A stretch of DNA of 64,000 nucleotides, from positions 229,274 through 293,273 of the forward strand of contig JAAGOF010000185.1 of NCBI GenBank assembly GCA_010645155.1, given 5' to 3'. The position numbers and the translations under genes were made by a program. Position 1 is the stretch's first letter. Every line of letters begins with the position of its first letter. The notes beneath the pieces are model-generated. The model saw only the letters and a program-made list of their open reading frames with translations. It did not search any database and was not told where the DNA came from. Positions 56,101 through 64,000 of the stretch are shown here, in pieces. The stretch comes from Tigriopus japonicus (taxonomy: Eukaryota > Arthropoda > Copepoda > Harpacticoida > Harpacticidae).

Positions 56101-56831
56101 CGGACAAACGCATGCCTTATCCTCGCAAACCCATGGAACATATCATTAGTTTGGACATAGGTGCTACAAAAATTGCGGAACGTTTTGTGGAATATAGTCG
56201 CAACACTAACAAGTATTCGGTCTATTTCAAGTGGTTCTTGGTCTGTGAGGTTCTCACCTACGTGATCCTCGCCTTTAACATCTGGTTGATGCACTTCTTT
56301 TTGGGAAATGTATTTGCTACTTTTGGCCTGAAGTTCTGGGCTCCGGCCGAAATGAACCAAGAAGATCGGGATGATGTGTTCAGTACGATATTCCCAAAAG
56401 CGGGGAAATGCACATTCAAAAGAATCGGCCCATCGGGGACCATTCAAACGCAGGATGGACTCTGTGTCTTGCCCCTTAACATCATCAATGAGAAAATCTA
56501 CATCTTCCTTTGGTATTGGCTAAGCATATTGGCCATCGTGTCTCTGGCTTGGTTTCTCTTCAGGATCTTGACCACATGTATGTCTTCTGTCCGTGGATGG
56601 GAGCTTCAAAACAGTCTGCACAATTGGTGCCCAAGGATTGAAGTTGAATTGATCAACAAGAAGCTCAACAAGTACCGGTGGTTTTTTTTGAGCCAGTTGG
56701 GATACAATTTGAATCCCAAAGCATTCACGCTTATTCTTAAAAAAGTTATTGAGCGTTGGGATGAAACGGCCAGAGAATTGGGAACACTGGATGGACAATT
56801 TGAGAAATCTGAGAAAGAACCCCTTATTTAA
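53115..56831 (+). CDS. Giant innexin with ~900-residue cytoplasmic loop (1238 aa), intronless
   Basis: Innexins form gap junctions and hemichannels in protostomes. The ATG at 53115 gives MAIFFTQLKPYV (the open frame extends 12 bases upstream only through a TTG). Visible: TM1 (about 29-49), first extracellular loop with Cys54 and Cys69, the innexin signature YYQWV (107-111), TM2 with Pro125 (about 109-128), TM3 (about 1041-1065), second extracellular loop with Cys1099 and Cys1117 around FKRIGPSGTIQ, CVLPLNIINEKIYIFLWYW into TM4 (about 1128-1150), and a C-tail of about 90 residues. Innexins are usually 350-480 residues. Here the TM2-TM3 cytoplasmic loop runs from about 129 to 1040, is E/K-rich and coiled-coil-like, and contains repeated units (separate entry). 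There is no stop or frameshift, so the insertion is coding. It is nested on the same strand inside a neurobeachin intron. Confidence 0.93.
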   Translation: MAIFFTQLKPYVSFDKLRIDNYVFRLHTWVTPVFLVASSLLVMFGTLIEKPIQCTTGKEVPEEVMNTYCWIHSTFTLPDDFYNRSEAHPGVRNQPPEEEGQERFHKYYQWVYLTLLFQALLFWLPKYIWQAKEGEEIEMTLRTEWMSRPYPRQMEDLIKAMEYLLKDIDFWISRKQKLPNSKPDKQIADLNSIKKLIQSLKGLVNDTIPWMKKKPLFSEIWKDRTAHPGKHIIRDYRKHRSHLAAKLASWKREKKDTFDEISRNPIPYPLNLFGFCINKQREILSDISGKLNEFVQDLECIAGENHVHFVNSGIAWDQQEETEMEDYCMKWFKEENRLCESIEKEIAALESGKHWFAEISEKSPAGSDLLKRLLQDLAIIGERITAYEKAQQSCVGNPDKQETLHQEWNCIREELTFLIKEVNEFFAEISNKPEHYLPKLEQLVAEREDIEKELASLIIKKNQNTGDRLVELVKDEKKTIAKAFNLWKQEIQQLFAKVAIHFAKSGNAWNENIGEEIEDCILKWSSVQNSPDEIDEELKQTKMEIAALKCKDWFAEILDKTTIGLVKSLLKDLAILKKEITRYSKEQQLDAGNTIKETWMTLINKKKQLLAKILDQREQYLSKLAKLVEIRKDIAAHLSSFIKEKQETHGNLIEDKNRTIAEGAFDFWICEKQELFARFAAQFGKCGDPSDEETQKKTVDRVLKSNSDQNSVHQFVKGLINIEEEFDALVGEKHLLPEIFSEESLRSSLRNILEELVINEERISGWDRQKNQLIAEISEKRVPFLHKQEKLVDERKKIGIDSKNLLIKKDSFFSQISKKREHFLRKLKVLVEKKDMAMELAILIVDKYLKSNKSLRKVIFDKKQTFAERFDILELKEDQRHDNGEKNAFAIALNSLIVKKNQILDESLAKLKDEKNVVAKQMAPLTIKNNQMLDKSLIKLVNDKEKTTKEVFDFFIDEKQQLFAKFAAHFVKTGDAWEKNKPLGKSEKQQLLVEISDKRMPYPRKPMEHIISLDIGATKIAERFVEYSRNTNKYSVYFKWFLVCEVLTYVILAFNIWLMHFFLGNVFATFGLKFWAPAEMNQEDRDDVFSTIFPKAGKCTFKRIGPSGTIQTQDGLCVLPLNIINEKIYIFLWYWLSILAIVSLAWFLFRILTTCMSSVRGWELQNSLHNWCPRIEVELINKKLNKYRWFFLSQLGYNLNPKAFTLILKKVIERWDETARELGTLDGQFEKSEKEPLI
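53940..56100 (+). repeat. Tandem imperfect protein repeats in the innexin loop
   Basis: Three to four diverged units of about 180-200 residues (550-590 bases). Anchors: HFVNSGIAWD (H308), HFAKSGNAWN (H501), QFGKCGDPSD (Q682), HFVKTGDAWE (H969); WFAEISEKS (W355), WFAEILDKT (W553), LLPEIFSEE (about 735). Within units, LFAKVAIHF, LFARFAAQF and LFAKFAAHF precede the H/Q anchor. The larger last gap (287 residues) holds shorter repeats of the NQMLDKSLIKLVNDK and NQILDESLAKLKDEK type. Confidence 0.85.
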
Positions 56832-57303
56832 GATGAAATTTTCTGTGTCTTATTTCCTTTTGAATTTCGATTGCCAATGTATATGATGGGCCTTTTTTTT
56901 TTGGCTTTTATGGGCCCAAGCTTTCATTTTACACTGCAAAATGGGTGCAATCTTTAAAGAATATTTCAAACTAATTGCAAGACATTAAAGACTAATGGGT
57001 GTATTTATATATCTATTCCATTTTTTAAACCTCATGGTAGATTATTGTGATAAATGTCCTTTTTTCTTGCTTAGTCGTTGATTTTTTTTAAATCCAGTAT
57101 TTGATTTATAAAGAAATAGGGGACACTCTCGAAAAAAAGAGCCACCCCTACTCCTCCTTGGTTTCTCCATCACTACTGTAAATTGAGAATGAGCTCCTGA
57201 CATGATATTGCTGATACTCACATAAAGGAATGTTAACCACGATGAACAAGAAGGGCAGGTCTGAAAACAGATTCAATATGAAAGACCGTTAAGAGTATGT
57301 TGA
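56832..57303. other. Downstream of innexin, no feature seen
   Basis: Probably innexin 3' UTR and AT-rich intron. No clear AATAAA near the stop; the nearest plus-strand one is at 57916-57921. Confidence 0.4.
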
Positions 57304-57500
57304 GGGTCGCATGTTAACGCATATGAGATTTATTTTAGAATATAGCAAAATCAAGTCAGATTAACGGGCCACGATTATTTACTTGCGACAGCTGTATTGT
57401 TTGAATCCAGCAGCTGAGGCGAGGATATACTCGACGAACGTAAATCTGACTTGATATTGCCATACTCTGAAATAAATTCTACATGCGTTAACATGCACCC
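57304..57500. mobile_element. GGGTCGCATGTTAACGCA-family MITE, intact copy
   Basis: 197 bases with inverted termini GGGTCGCATGTTAACGCAT and ATGCGTTAACATGCACCC, flanked by TTGA on both sides (57300-57303 and 57501-57504), a 4-bp target duplication. The interior also folds back (AAATCAAGTCAGATTAACG-like against CGTAAATCTGACTTGAT), so the whole element can form one hairpin. No coding capacity. Confidence 0.85.
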
Positions 57501-59381
57501 TTGATAAACTCAATTTGCTTGCTCAAAGGTCATTGCTGATAAGGTTTCAACGAAACCAATTCATAAACATACGCCAAGGCAAGGTCCTTAATTTCAAGGC
57601 AGCTTAAACATGATCTAATCGAATGCTCACTTTTGGATAACAAGACCGACTACCCCCTCTCTTCTTTATACGAATGTGGTCTTCGGGAGACTCGAATCTC
57701 TCTCTTTTTGGTTTCACCCCAATCCGCTCTTAGCGGTCCCTTTTTATTTGAAACATCCATTATGCAAGATCATTGGGCGGAAACAATGGGTTCTGACGGA
57801 AAATCTCAAGTTAGTAAGTGGAAGGCAAGGAGTTTGATGTGGAAAGAACCACACAAGCTTTTCTGCCAACCTCGATTGTCTTGAAATGTGTATTCTTGAA
57901 TGAATTTTGGAGAGCAATAAAATTTGCTCGATAACGTGCACTTGAAGTGGGCATTTTGAAGTTGTGTGATTGTCCAGCAATGTTGCCTTATTTGATCAAA
58001 TGTTATCTCGAATTTTTCAAGAGCCCTCTAATCTACCCGATTTAAAGCTGAAATCTCACATTTTCTCAGGAAAATTAGTCATTGTCAGGCAGAAAATCTC
58101 ATTCATTTTTTAAAGATTTCCTCTTTCTCTTCCTTCCTTCCATCCATCCATCCATCCATACATTCAAAGCAAAGCCCTTATTTGGTCATTTCCATAGACA
58201 TTCCAGGATCTCCAAGAACAACTAAAACTGTTCAGATAAATGCTTCTTTAAGTTGGATCGGTCAGGCTTGTCTCAAACTCACCGAAATAGCCTAAACTTG
58301 AGCTAACTCTAAACCAAAGAGCCCCCGAATTTGAAGCTCAGCATGGCGTTTAAGTAAGCCTAACCCGAAAGACGGATTGGAAATGACATTTGAGTTCCCA
58401 ACCTGTGAGAGAGCTTTTGAAGGACAAGTCATCGTAAATGGACTTGGTGTCTCCGACCCCCCGCCTCCAAAAGACATCAGCACGTCTTGAGGGAAGCACT
58501 TGAGCCATTTGTCAGTTCCACTAATAGAATCGTCTTCAACGGGTTTCCTATCCAAATCAAGCAGACTCCCAACGAACGACCTGAGGGCTGCACTACAATA
58601 ATGCAAGCTATTCCATTTGCATGGCGTGTTAAAGTTTTATCATGATTGACTTGGTTTTGCGTTTACCTTTTTGTCTTATTCCTACACTCCTTGATCTTGG
58701 AAAGTGATCTTGGTGGCTGAAGCAAAGCATTGAACAAAAACAAGCATTCATGGCGCCGTTGTTTCTGGAGATAAAAGCCTATTTCTCGGCGGGAGTCCGC
58801 CTTTGGACAGACCTCAAGACTTCTCAGGAATGATTTCTCGAGTTTAGGAGGCTTGATGAACGGGGCTCCTTCCATCCACTCACTGAGGATGGATGTCTTG
58901 AGATGATCACCTCACGGATCAGACCAGATCGCTATCACTTGGTTTACCCCCCTTCCAAATTGAAACGCGCAAGAGGTACCGAAACTCTGAGGCTCAATTA
59001 CACTTTTGATTTTGGTTGTGGGTTTAACATTTAATAGAAAACGAGCATTATTAGGCGATGTCATTGCATTGTGTACAAATTGTGGAGTAATAACACCAAG
59101 AAAATGGAATTTGAGACATCAAATATCACACAAGAGGAAAACAAATCTCTCTAAAGGTGTCGGTTGTCTCCCATTTTGAAAACGCAACTTGGCGGACTTG
59201 AATGAAACAGATCGCTATTCGGCGGTTCTTTTTCCGTTTTCGAAGCGCTAGGCTTTCCATGTCGCTCGAACAACACCGAAAGTTAGAATAACACTGATTG
59301 GAGAGATATTCTTGGAGACGTTCCATTGCACGAAAATGACGATGGAACTTCACTAGTAGGATAGCTCTGGCTTGCGGCCTT
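57501..59381. other. Intronic DNA between MITE and mab-21
   Basis: Contains an ATCC tetranucleotide run (58137-58158) and probably the mab-21 3' UTR on the minus strand; a TTTAAT (ATTAAA on minus) at 59030-59035 could be its poly-A signal. Minus-strand frames at 58292-58606 and 59126-59395 show no known domain. Confidence 0.4.
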
Positions 59382-60479
59382 TTAAAGCTTCTCAAAGGCT
59401 CTTGTGTTGGTCATGAGCTCTCTGGAAAGTCTCCAGACTTGCTTGGAGGCGTTCTCCATGGCACTTGGAGATTTGCCTCGGAACAGATCAAGGTTAGGTA
59501 GGAAATAATGTGGACAACGTTTGCATTGGAGACAAGAGATGAGTTGGAGGAGAATCCCGGTCAAACGGTCGCCAATGGCAGACTCGTCCCACTCCAATTC
59601 CCGGGGGTGTTTTTCGCACTCATAGAGTAGAAGTGTCTTCATAATGTAGGACGTGATTGGATTGCCTGGTAAATCCAAGTGGTTGTCTCTGAGAGTTTTG
59701 AGAATTGAAAGACACTTTCTCCGACAACCTCCAATGAGCAAACGGTTCTCGGCCTCGAGAAATGAAATGACCCAAGCATCGCCCTCCATGGCGGATTGCT
59801 TGCCTTGTAACGACAGACACTCTTTCGAGAGAAGGTCAAACCCCTCGGTCTTGACCTCGGCCACCAGATTTGGGTGCGGCCAGGGGATGTGTGGCAAAGG
59901 CCAATGGGCGGCGGAACGAGGCCAGACGCCACTGCACTTGAATGCGGGCGTGATCTGAACCACGTAGCGTTCCCTGATCCTCAATTTGACTTCACTAGTG
60001 TCACTAACCATCTTTAAGATGTCTCTGTAAGCGGATTTGTCACAAGCTTGTGCCACTAAAGTCTGGAATCGGGATCGTATCTTGCGTGCGGAAAGATATC
60101 CCGAGGCCGTAATGAACTCAACCCACAAAGACATGGACCGTTTCCGTCCATCTGAGAGCTTTAATACTGCACATCCGGGTAAGGATCCATCGTCAACAAA
60201 GTTGAACACTCCCATCTGATTCAGGAACAAGATCACTTCGAATTCATTCGGTGCAAGCACGTCAAAGCCTTCATAACGACCGTTGATCTCAGTCAGGCTA
60301 GAGATGAATCGAGGCTCTTGGATCTCGACCTCCTTTAGCACATCTTGAACGACTTTGCAGATCTCTCGGATCACTTTGGCGATGTTGTACTTGCGATGAT
60401 GAACCCGGTCCCCGTAGAACTTATTCACCTGGAACATCAGCTTGGATGTGGGTCCAATCATATCCGATGGAACCAACAT
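59382..60479 (-). CDS. mab-21: Mab-21 family protein (MAB21L1/MAB21L2 orthologue), intronless
   Basis: Mab-21 proteins act in eye, nervous-system and sensory-organ development. They have a cGAS-like nucleotidyltransferase fold, though catalysis has not been shown for MAB21L1. 365 residues; vertebrate MAB21L1 and MAB21L2 have 359. The middle is almost identical to the family: EPRFISSL, NRYEG-type GRYEGFDV, LNQMGVFNFVDDGSLPGCA, MSLWVEFITASGYLSARKI, RYVVQITPAFKC, GVWPRSAAHWPLPHIPWP, GCRRKCLSILKTLRD and CLQCKRCPHYFLPNLDLF. The N-terminal 20 residues differ. Single exon, as in vertebrates. It lies inside a neurobeachin intron on the opposite strand, as MAB21L1 does in NBEA and MAB21L2 in LRBA. Confidence 0.97.
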   Translation of the reverse strand: MLVPSDMIGPTSKLMFQVNKFYGDRVHHRKYNIAKVIREICKVVQDVLKEVEIQEPRFISSLTEINGRYEGFDVLAPNEFEVILFLNQMGVFNFVDDGSLPGCAVLKLSDGRKRSMSLWVEFITASGYLSARKIRSRFQTLVAQACDKSAYRDILKMVSDTSEVKLRIRERYVVQITPAFKCSGVWPRSAAHWPLPHIPWPHPNLVAEVKTEGFDLLSKECLSLQGKQSAMEGDAWVISFLEAENRLLIGGCRRKCLSILKTLRDNHLDLPGNPITSYIMKTLLLYECEKHPRELEWDESAIGDRLTGILLQLISCLQCKRCPHYFLPNLDLFRGKSPSAMENASKQVWRLSRELMTNTRAFEKL

Positions 60480-63400
60480 CTTGGAGCTTAGCTATCTGTT
60501 CCCTGCCTTCAAATCTTGAACTGGAGAGATGACTTGGGAATTTATTTTCAGGCTTTGGAATGCTCCCGCGCCTTATTCGCTCTTGTCTCAGGGGGTTAAC
60601 GAAGCGCCTTCTTTTTCCTCTTTCTTCAGTCTCATAACTCGGGGCTGTGGCGCCACCCGGGCTCGAACTGAACCGTCACTACTACTCTCTTTCTTTTTCT
60701 CTCTCTCTCTCCCTTTCTTTCCTCCTTTACGAGTAATGGAATGACTGGCATGCCGACCGAGAACGAAGTCGGGCAACTGGGGGAGACCTGCCAAAACTTG
60801 CAACCAGACTCACCCATCATGTGTCCGAGCGTCTCATTGGTCGACAAGAGCGCTAGAAAGGAGGAGCTACTGGCGGAAAAGCGAGAGACGGCGAAGCGCT
60901 TCCGCTGAAAAAGGAGATCGGAAGGGAGAGCGAAGAGGAATCGATTCTTTTTCGTCTGTTTGGAACACCAACCGTTCATTCACTTCAAGATAGGAAATAC
61001 GATTAGAATATGTTTTGTCTATAACAGGCGTACATTTGGGAATAGTGCCTGTCACTAAGCGCCATTGTTGGATTGTAGAGAGTAACAAAGCTAAGGTTAC
61101 ACCGTGATGTAAGAAATATGTGGGTTTTGTCAAGAACCATTTCGTTGTCTCTGTGACATTTTGTTCAAGTGATGGGGAAACTTGATATCAGGAGTCCAGA
61201 TTCCAGGCTAGAAACCAGATTCCAATTCTCCTGATCTCTCGCCTCTCGGTTGAAACCAGTTATTCGTCGCTGATTAGAGGTCAATGGCAGAAACAAAGAC
61301 GATATCAAACCACACATCTCGTTGAGGGGAAGACAAGGGCGAACCAAACCAACCAACTATGTACGAACACCGTCATTGCACGACCGACATCTGGAAGGAG
61401 GCATAAGCAAGCGGACTCTCATAAATTGTTCAAATCTCGGCAACCATTTCGAGAAACATTGTTTGTTGGTTTTTGGCTTTTGATAATGATGGGTTTGAGT
61501 GGGGTACCCCCGTGGCCATTCCGGGGGTACCTGGCCTGACATGGTGGAGATGGCGAGCCAGCATGAGGCCAACATTTGATGAGCTCCCCACTGGGATCGA
61601 CAATGCCCGTCAGTCCACAAACTCTTCGTCACTTTGCATGGGAGCGAGCATACAGTCACCCACAACAGTTGAACAGTTGAAGTGTGTGTGGTATTTAGTC
61701 CCAGAGACTTAACCAGACCTGTGTCTTTTTGAATCATCCCAATGAGGATCCGCATGAAGGGAGGATTGAAATGTTCTTTTTGAAGTCTTAGGTGCCCGGA
61801 TTTTTTCCTCCCCTCTAATCTCTATCGTTTTGTCCAAGAAGATGTGCGGATTGAAGAGGGACACAAGGAATGGTAGTAGTGAAGTACCACCAACCACTCC
61901 TCCCCAAGTTGGTATGTCAATGTTGGCATTGTCATGAGGGCTCCTAATCTCTACAGTCCGATAAGCATGAAATCCACCCCAATGATGGGCTAACAATGGC
62001 TCCAGCAACAATCCATGTGCTCTACTTGCAACGGATTCTCCGAACGTTGAACAACCTACAAGAAAGTTATTTCACCGAGGCTCTCGTCGATCCTAAACTT
62101 GGAAACATTTCACAACCAAACCTCGCCTAGGACATAACCTCAAGTTCTCGGATACTCTTCTTTACCCCGAGTGTTTAGAGAAGAAAGACAAATGCATTCA
62201 CCCGCCATCTCGCACCCTGAAACAATGGCCCTGGGGTGGTTAGTTGTTCAAACTCATTTTCCATGCTGAGACGTGAAAAGTCGTAGACGAGATTCTCGAA
62301 CTTCGGACGGGTTATCCTTTAAAAGGGTTCGCTCGTAAATTCACGGTGTAATGAATGTCACTCGCTCTCAAGGAGAGGAAAAATCCCACCTCGCAAGACG
62401 AAGCCTTGCGAGGTACTTGCACATACCAGATATAAGGCACAACCCCTTACCTGACAGCTTATGAAGCTAGTCCTCAAATCCCAAATCGATAACAGGCTCT
62501 TAGAGGTTCACCTAGAAAAGATGGTCTTTTCCTCCCAATCTTGTCGTTGAAATTACGATATCTTCGCTGAATGGGATTATGCATGGTCTCGATTTGCGTT
62601 TATTGCCATTCTCTAAAGTCATTCATGACTAGAATGAACCGTGATGATTGACATTGTTAAACCCTCAAGCTGACTAGACGATGGTTTGTGGTGTGGATCG
62701 GGTCAGTTGGTCTTTTTGTTTCGTTATGTAACGGTGACTTCCATATTCGGTCATGTCGCCAAGAGGCCATTTGTTTCAGAGATTTTTCAAGCCGTTCCGC
62801 GAGTCCAACGAGCCTATCGTCTCGGAAAGATAACCAAAGTCCAGGGGAGTTTGGTCATTTACTCGCGATTATCAGCTTTGATGGAGACAAAGTATTTGCA
62901 CACAGTCCTCGTTTTCTCGGAGGAAAGCTCGGTTGGAGACCATCGTTAAGAAGATCATGAAGCATGATGGTGGCCGAGAACGATTTACAGAGGCTCTTGA
63001 GAGTTTCTCCAATTGTCCAATACAATTGGTGAACATAGAATTGGGTAATGGGTACCATTGCGACCAGTAGGATTTGGAGTAGAGGGAGTGTGTTTTAATT
63101 TGAGGGAATGTGGTTTGAAGAGAGCACGCGCGCCATCTGCCACGTGTTCGTTGAGGTTGACACTGACCAGATTGCCAGCACCCTCATTTTCTCACCCCTC
63201 TATTTGTTCTTGACTCCTGTTTTTTTCTCTGTATTTCGTCTTGACCTGATCATCAATTGAAGCCCTGAAAGATTCCAGTAATGATGAGTAAAAGTTGCAC
63301 AGGAAGTATGGACTTCCTCTCTGATCATTCATGATGATCCCGGTTCGATGATCTATGCGAGACCATCATCCACTTGTCAATTTCGTGGAGTGATCCAGAG

Positions 63401-64000
63401 GAAGTCTCCGACCAATTAAATCAATTTTCCCCTTGCCTTCTTACATGAATGGAATCTCTATTGCCACAAGTGCCATCCATGTAAGCATACGCCAAAATCA
63501 TCTATCCAGGACCTCACACGAACAAGGTCTTCTTCTTTCTCGGATCAAATACAAAGGCACATTCCACAATTATCAGCTCGCACATGTTTCACTCGGTAAT
63601 AATATTCTTCCCCAATTGGCGAAAAATGGAAGAATTTCCAAACGTCTCTTGAATGCATTCATTATCCGAAGAAACCCAAGTAAGGAAGGAAGGAAAGAGG
63701 GTCATTCTGAGTCGGTAATTGATTCCCCAAAGTTTTGTTTGTCTCTCCAAAGAGACGGGACAATTACCGGGCGATTCCGGAATTCCTTCTTTGTAAACTG
63801 AGCTTGTCCACGCGCACCTCAGATTCCTCTGGTCAATTCCGTTGTCGAGTCTCCAATGACACTTCTGAAGCCTTAATGTGACCCATGGGAATGTTGTTGA
63901 GTATGAATTTCAGCAACTGGCTTCCAAGTTCAAGTTCTTGCTGCTGGCCTGATGGACTGACAATTACGATGAAGCCACTCAATGATGCGCAAGTAAGTCA
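60480..64000. other. mab-21 upstream region inside the neurobeachin intron
   Basis: 3.5 kb with no supported gene. It holds a CT-rich tract at about 60685-60727, a CCAAT box on the minus strand at 60836-60840 (about 360 bases upstream of mab-21), and otherwise mixed sequence with short frames on both strands. The remaining PH-BEACH, BEACH and WD40 exons of neurobeachin were not found. A GTAAGT at the right edge has no recognisable exon before it. Confidence 0.45.

Noticed and set aside
60650..60680. TTCGA-containing string as a tRNA T-arm near the CT-rich tract
   Set aside because: B box imperfect, no A box, and no cloverleaf can be formed.
60632..61133. Minus-strand frames upstream of mab-21, one starting with a hydrophobic stretch
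   Set aside because: No domain, CT-rich simple sequence in part, more likely mab-21 promoter and 5' UTR.
61357..61755. 132-codon minus-strand frame
   Set aside because: Composition looks random, no recognisable domain or splice context.
63975..64000. Consensus donor GTAAGT at the right edge as the end of neurobeachin exon 24
   Set aside because: The preceding codons do not match the expected LAYTEGLHGKW block in any frame.

Overview
The window is animal nuclear DNA. Its genes have many exons with consensus GT-AG junctions, long introns and nested genes, and it carries an innexin (the gap-junction family of protostomes) and a divergent ionotropic receptor of the arthropod chemosensory type. 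An arthropod is the best reading. A crustacean such as a copepod is plausible, but this is inferred from gene content only.

Left part (1-8120): a 1.13-kb fold-back element (156-1285); the first two coding exons of a RABL2-type small GTPase (minus, 2198-1876); a short membrane-protein ORF divergent from it (2267-2461, plus); and a complete septin of the SEPT6 group (minus, exons between 8120 and 2795). The septin introns hold a dispersed repeat, a tRNA-like SINE remnant and small terminal-inverted-repeat elements.

Spacer (8121-15981): no gene found. It holds a pogo-like element with TA target duplications (9575-10670), a second copy of the dispersed repeat (about 11078-11615), an inverted TAATT-rich repeat (about 13212-13902), and a short possible secreted-peptide ORF next to the neurobeachin start.

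Main gene (15982 to beyond the right edge, plus): neurobeachin (Drosophila rugose). I traced 23 exons with matching phases. They give 2378 residues in one frame, from an acidic N-terminal exon through the ConA-like lectin, armadillo-like and DUF1088 regions to the first part of the PH-BEACH domain. The rest of PH, BEACH and WD40 must lie to the right. The 11.8-kb first intron holds two antisense genes: an MZB1/pERp1-like ER protein ending in REEL, and an intronless ionotropic receptor. The last intron, at least 14.7 kb, holds an intronless innexin on the same strand and an intronless mab-21 on the opposite strand.

The two most interesting points are these. First, the innexin has all four membrane segments and the diagnostic cysteines, but its cytoplasmic loop is about 900 residues long, built largely of E/K-rich imperfect repeats of about 180-200 residues, making a 1238-residue protein. 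Second, mab-21 sits antisense inside a neurobeachin intron, as MAB21L1 does in NBEA and MAB21L2 in LRBA in vertebrates, which suggests an ancient regulatory linkage. No CRISPR array, operon or rRNA gene was seen.
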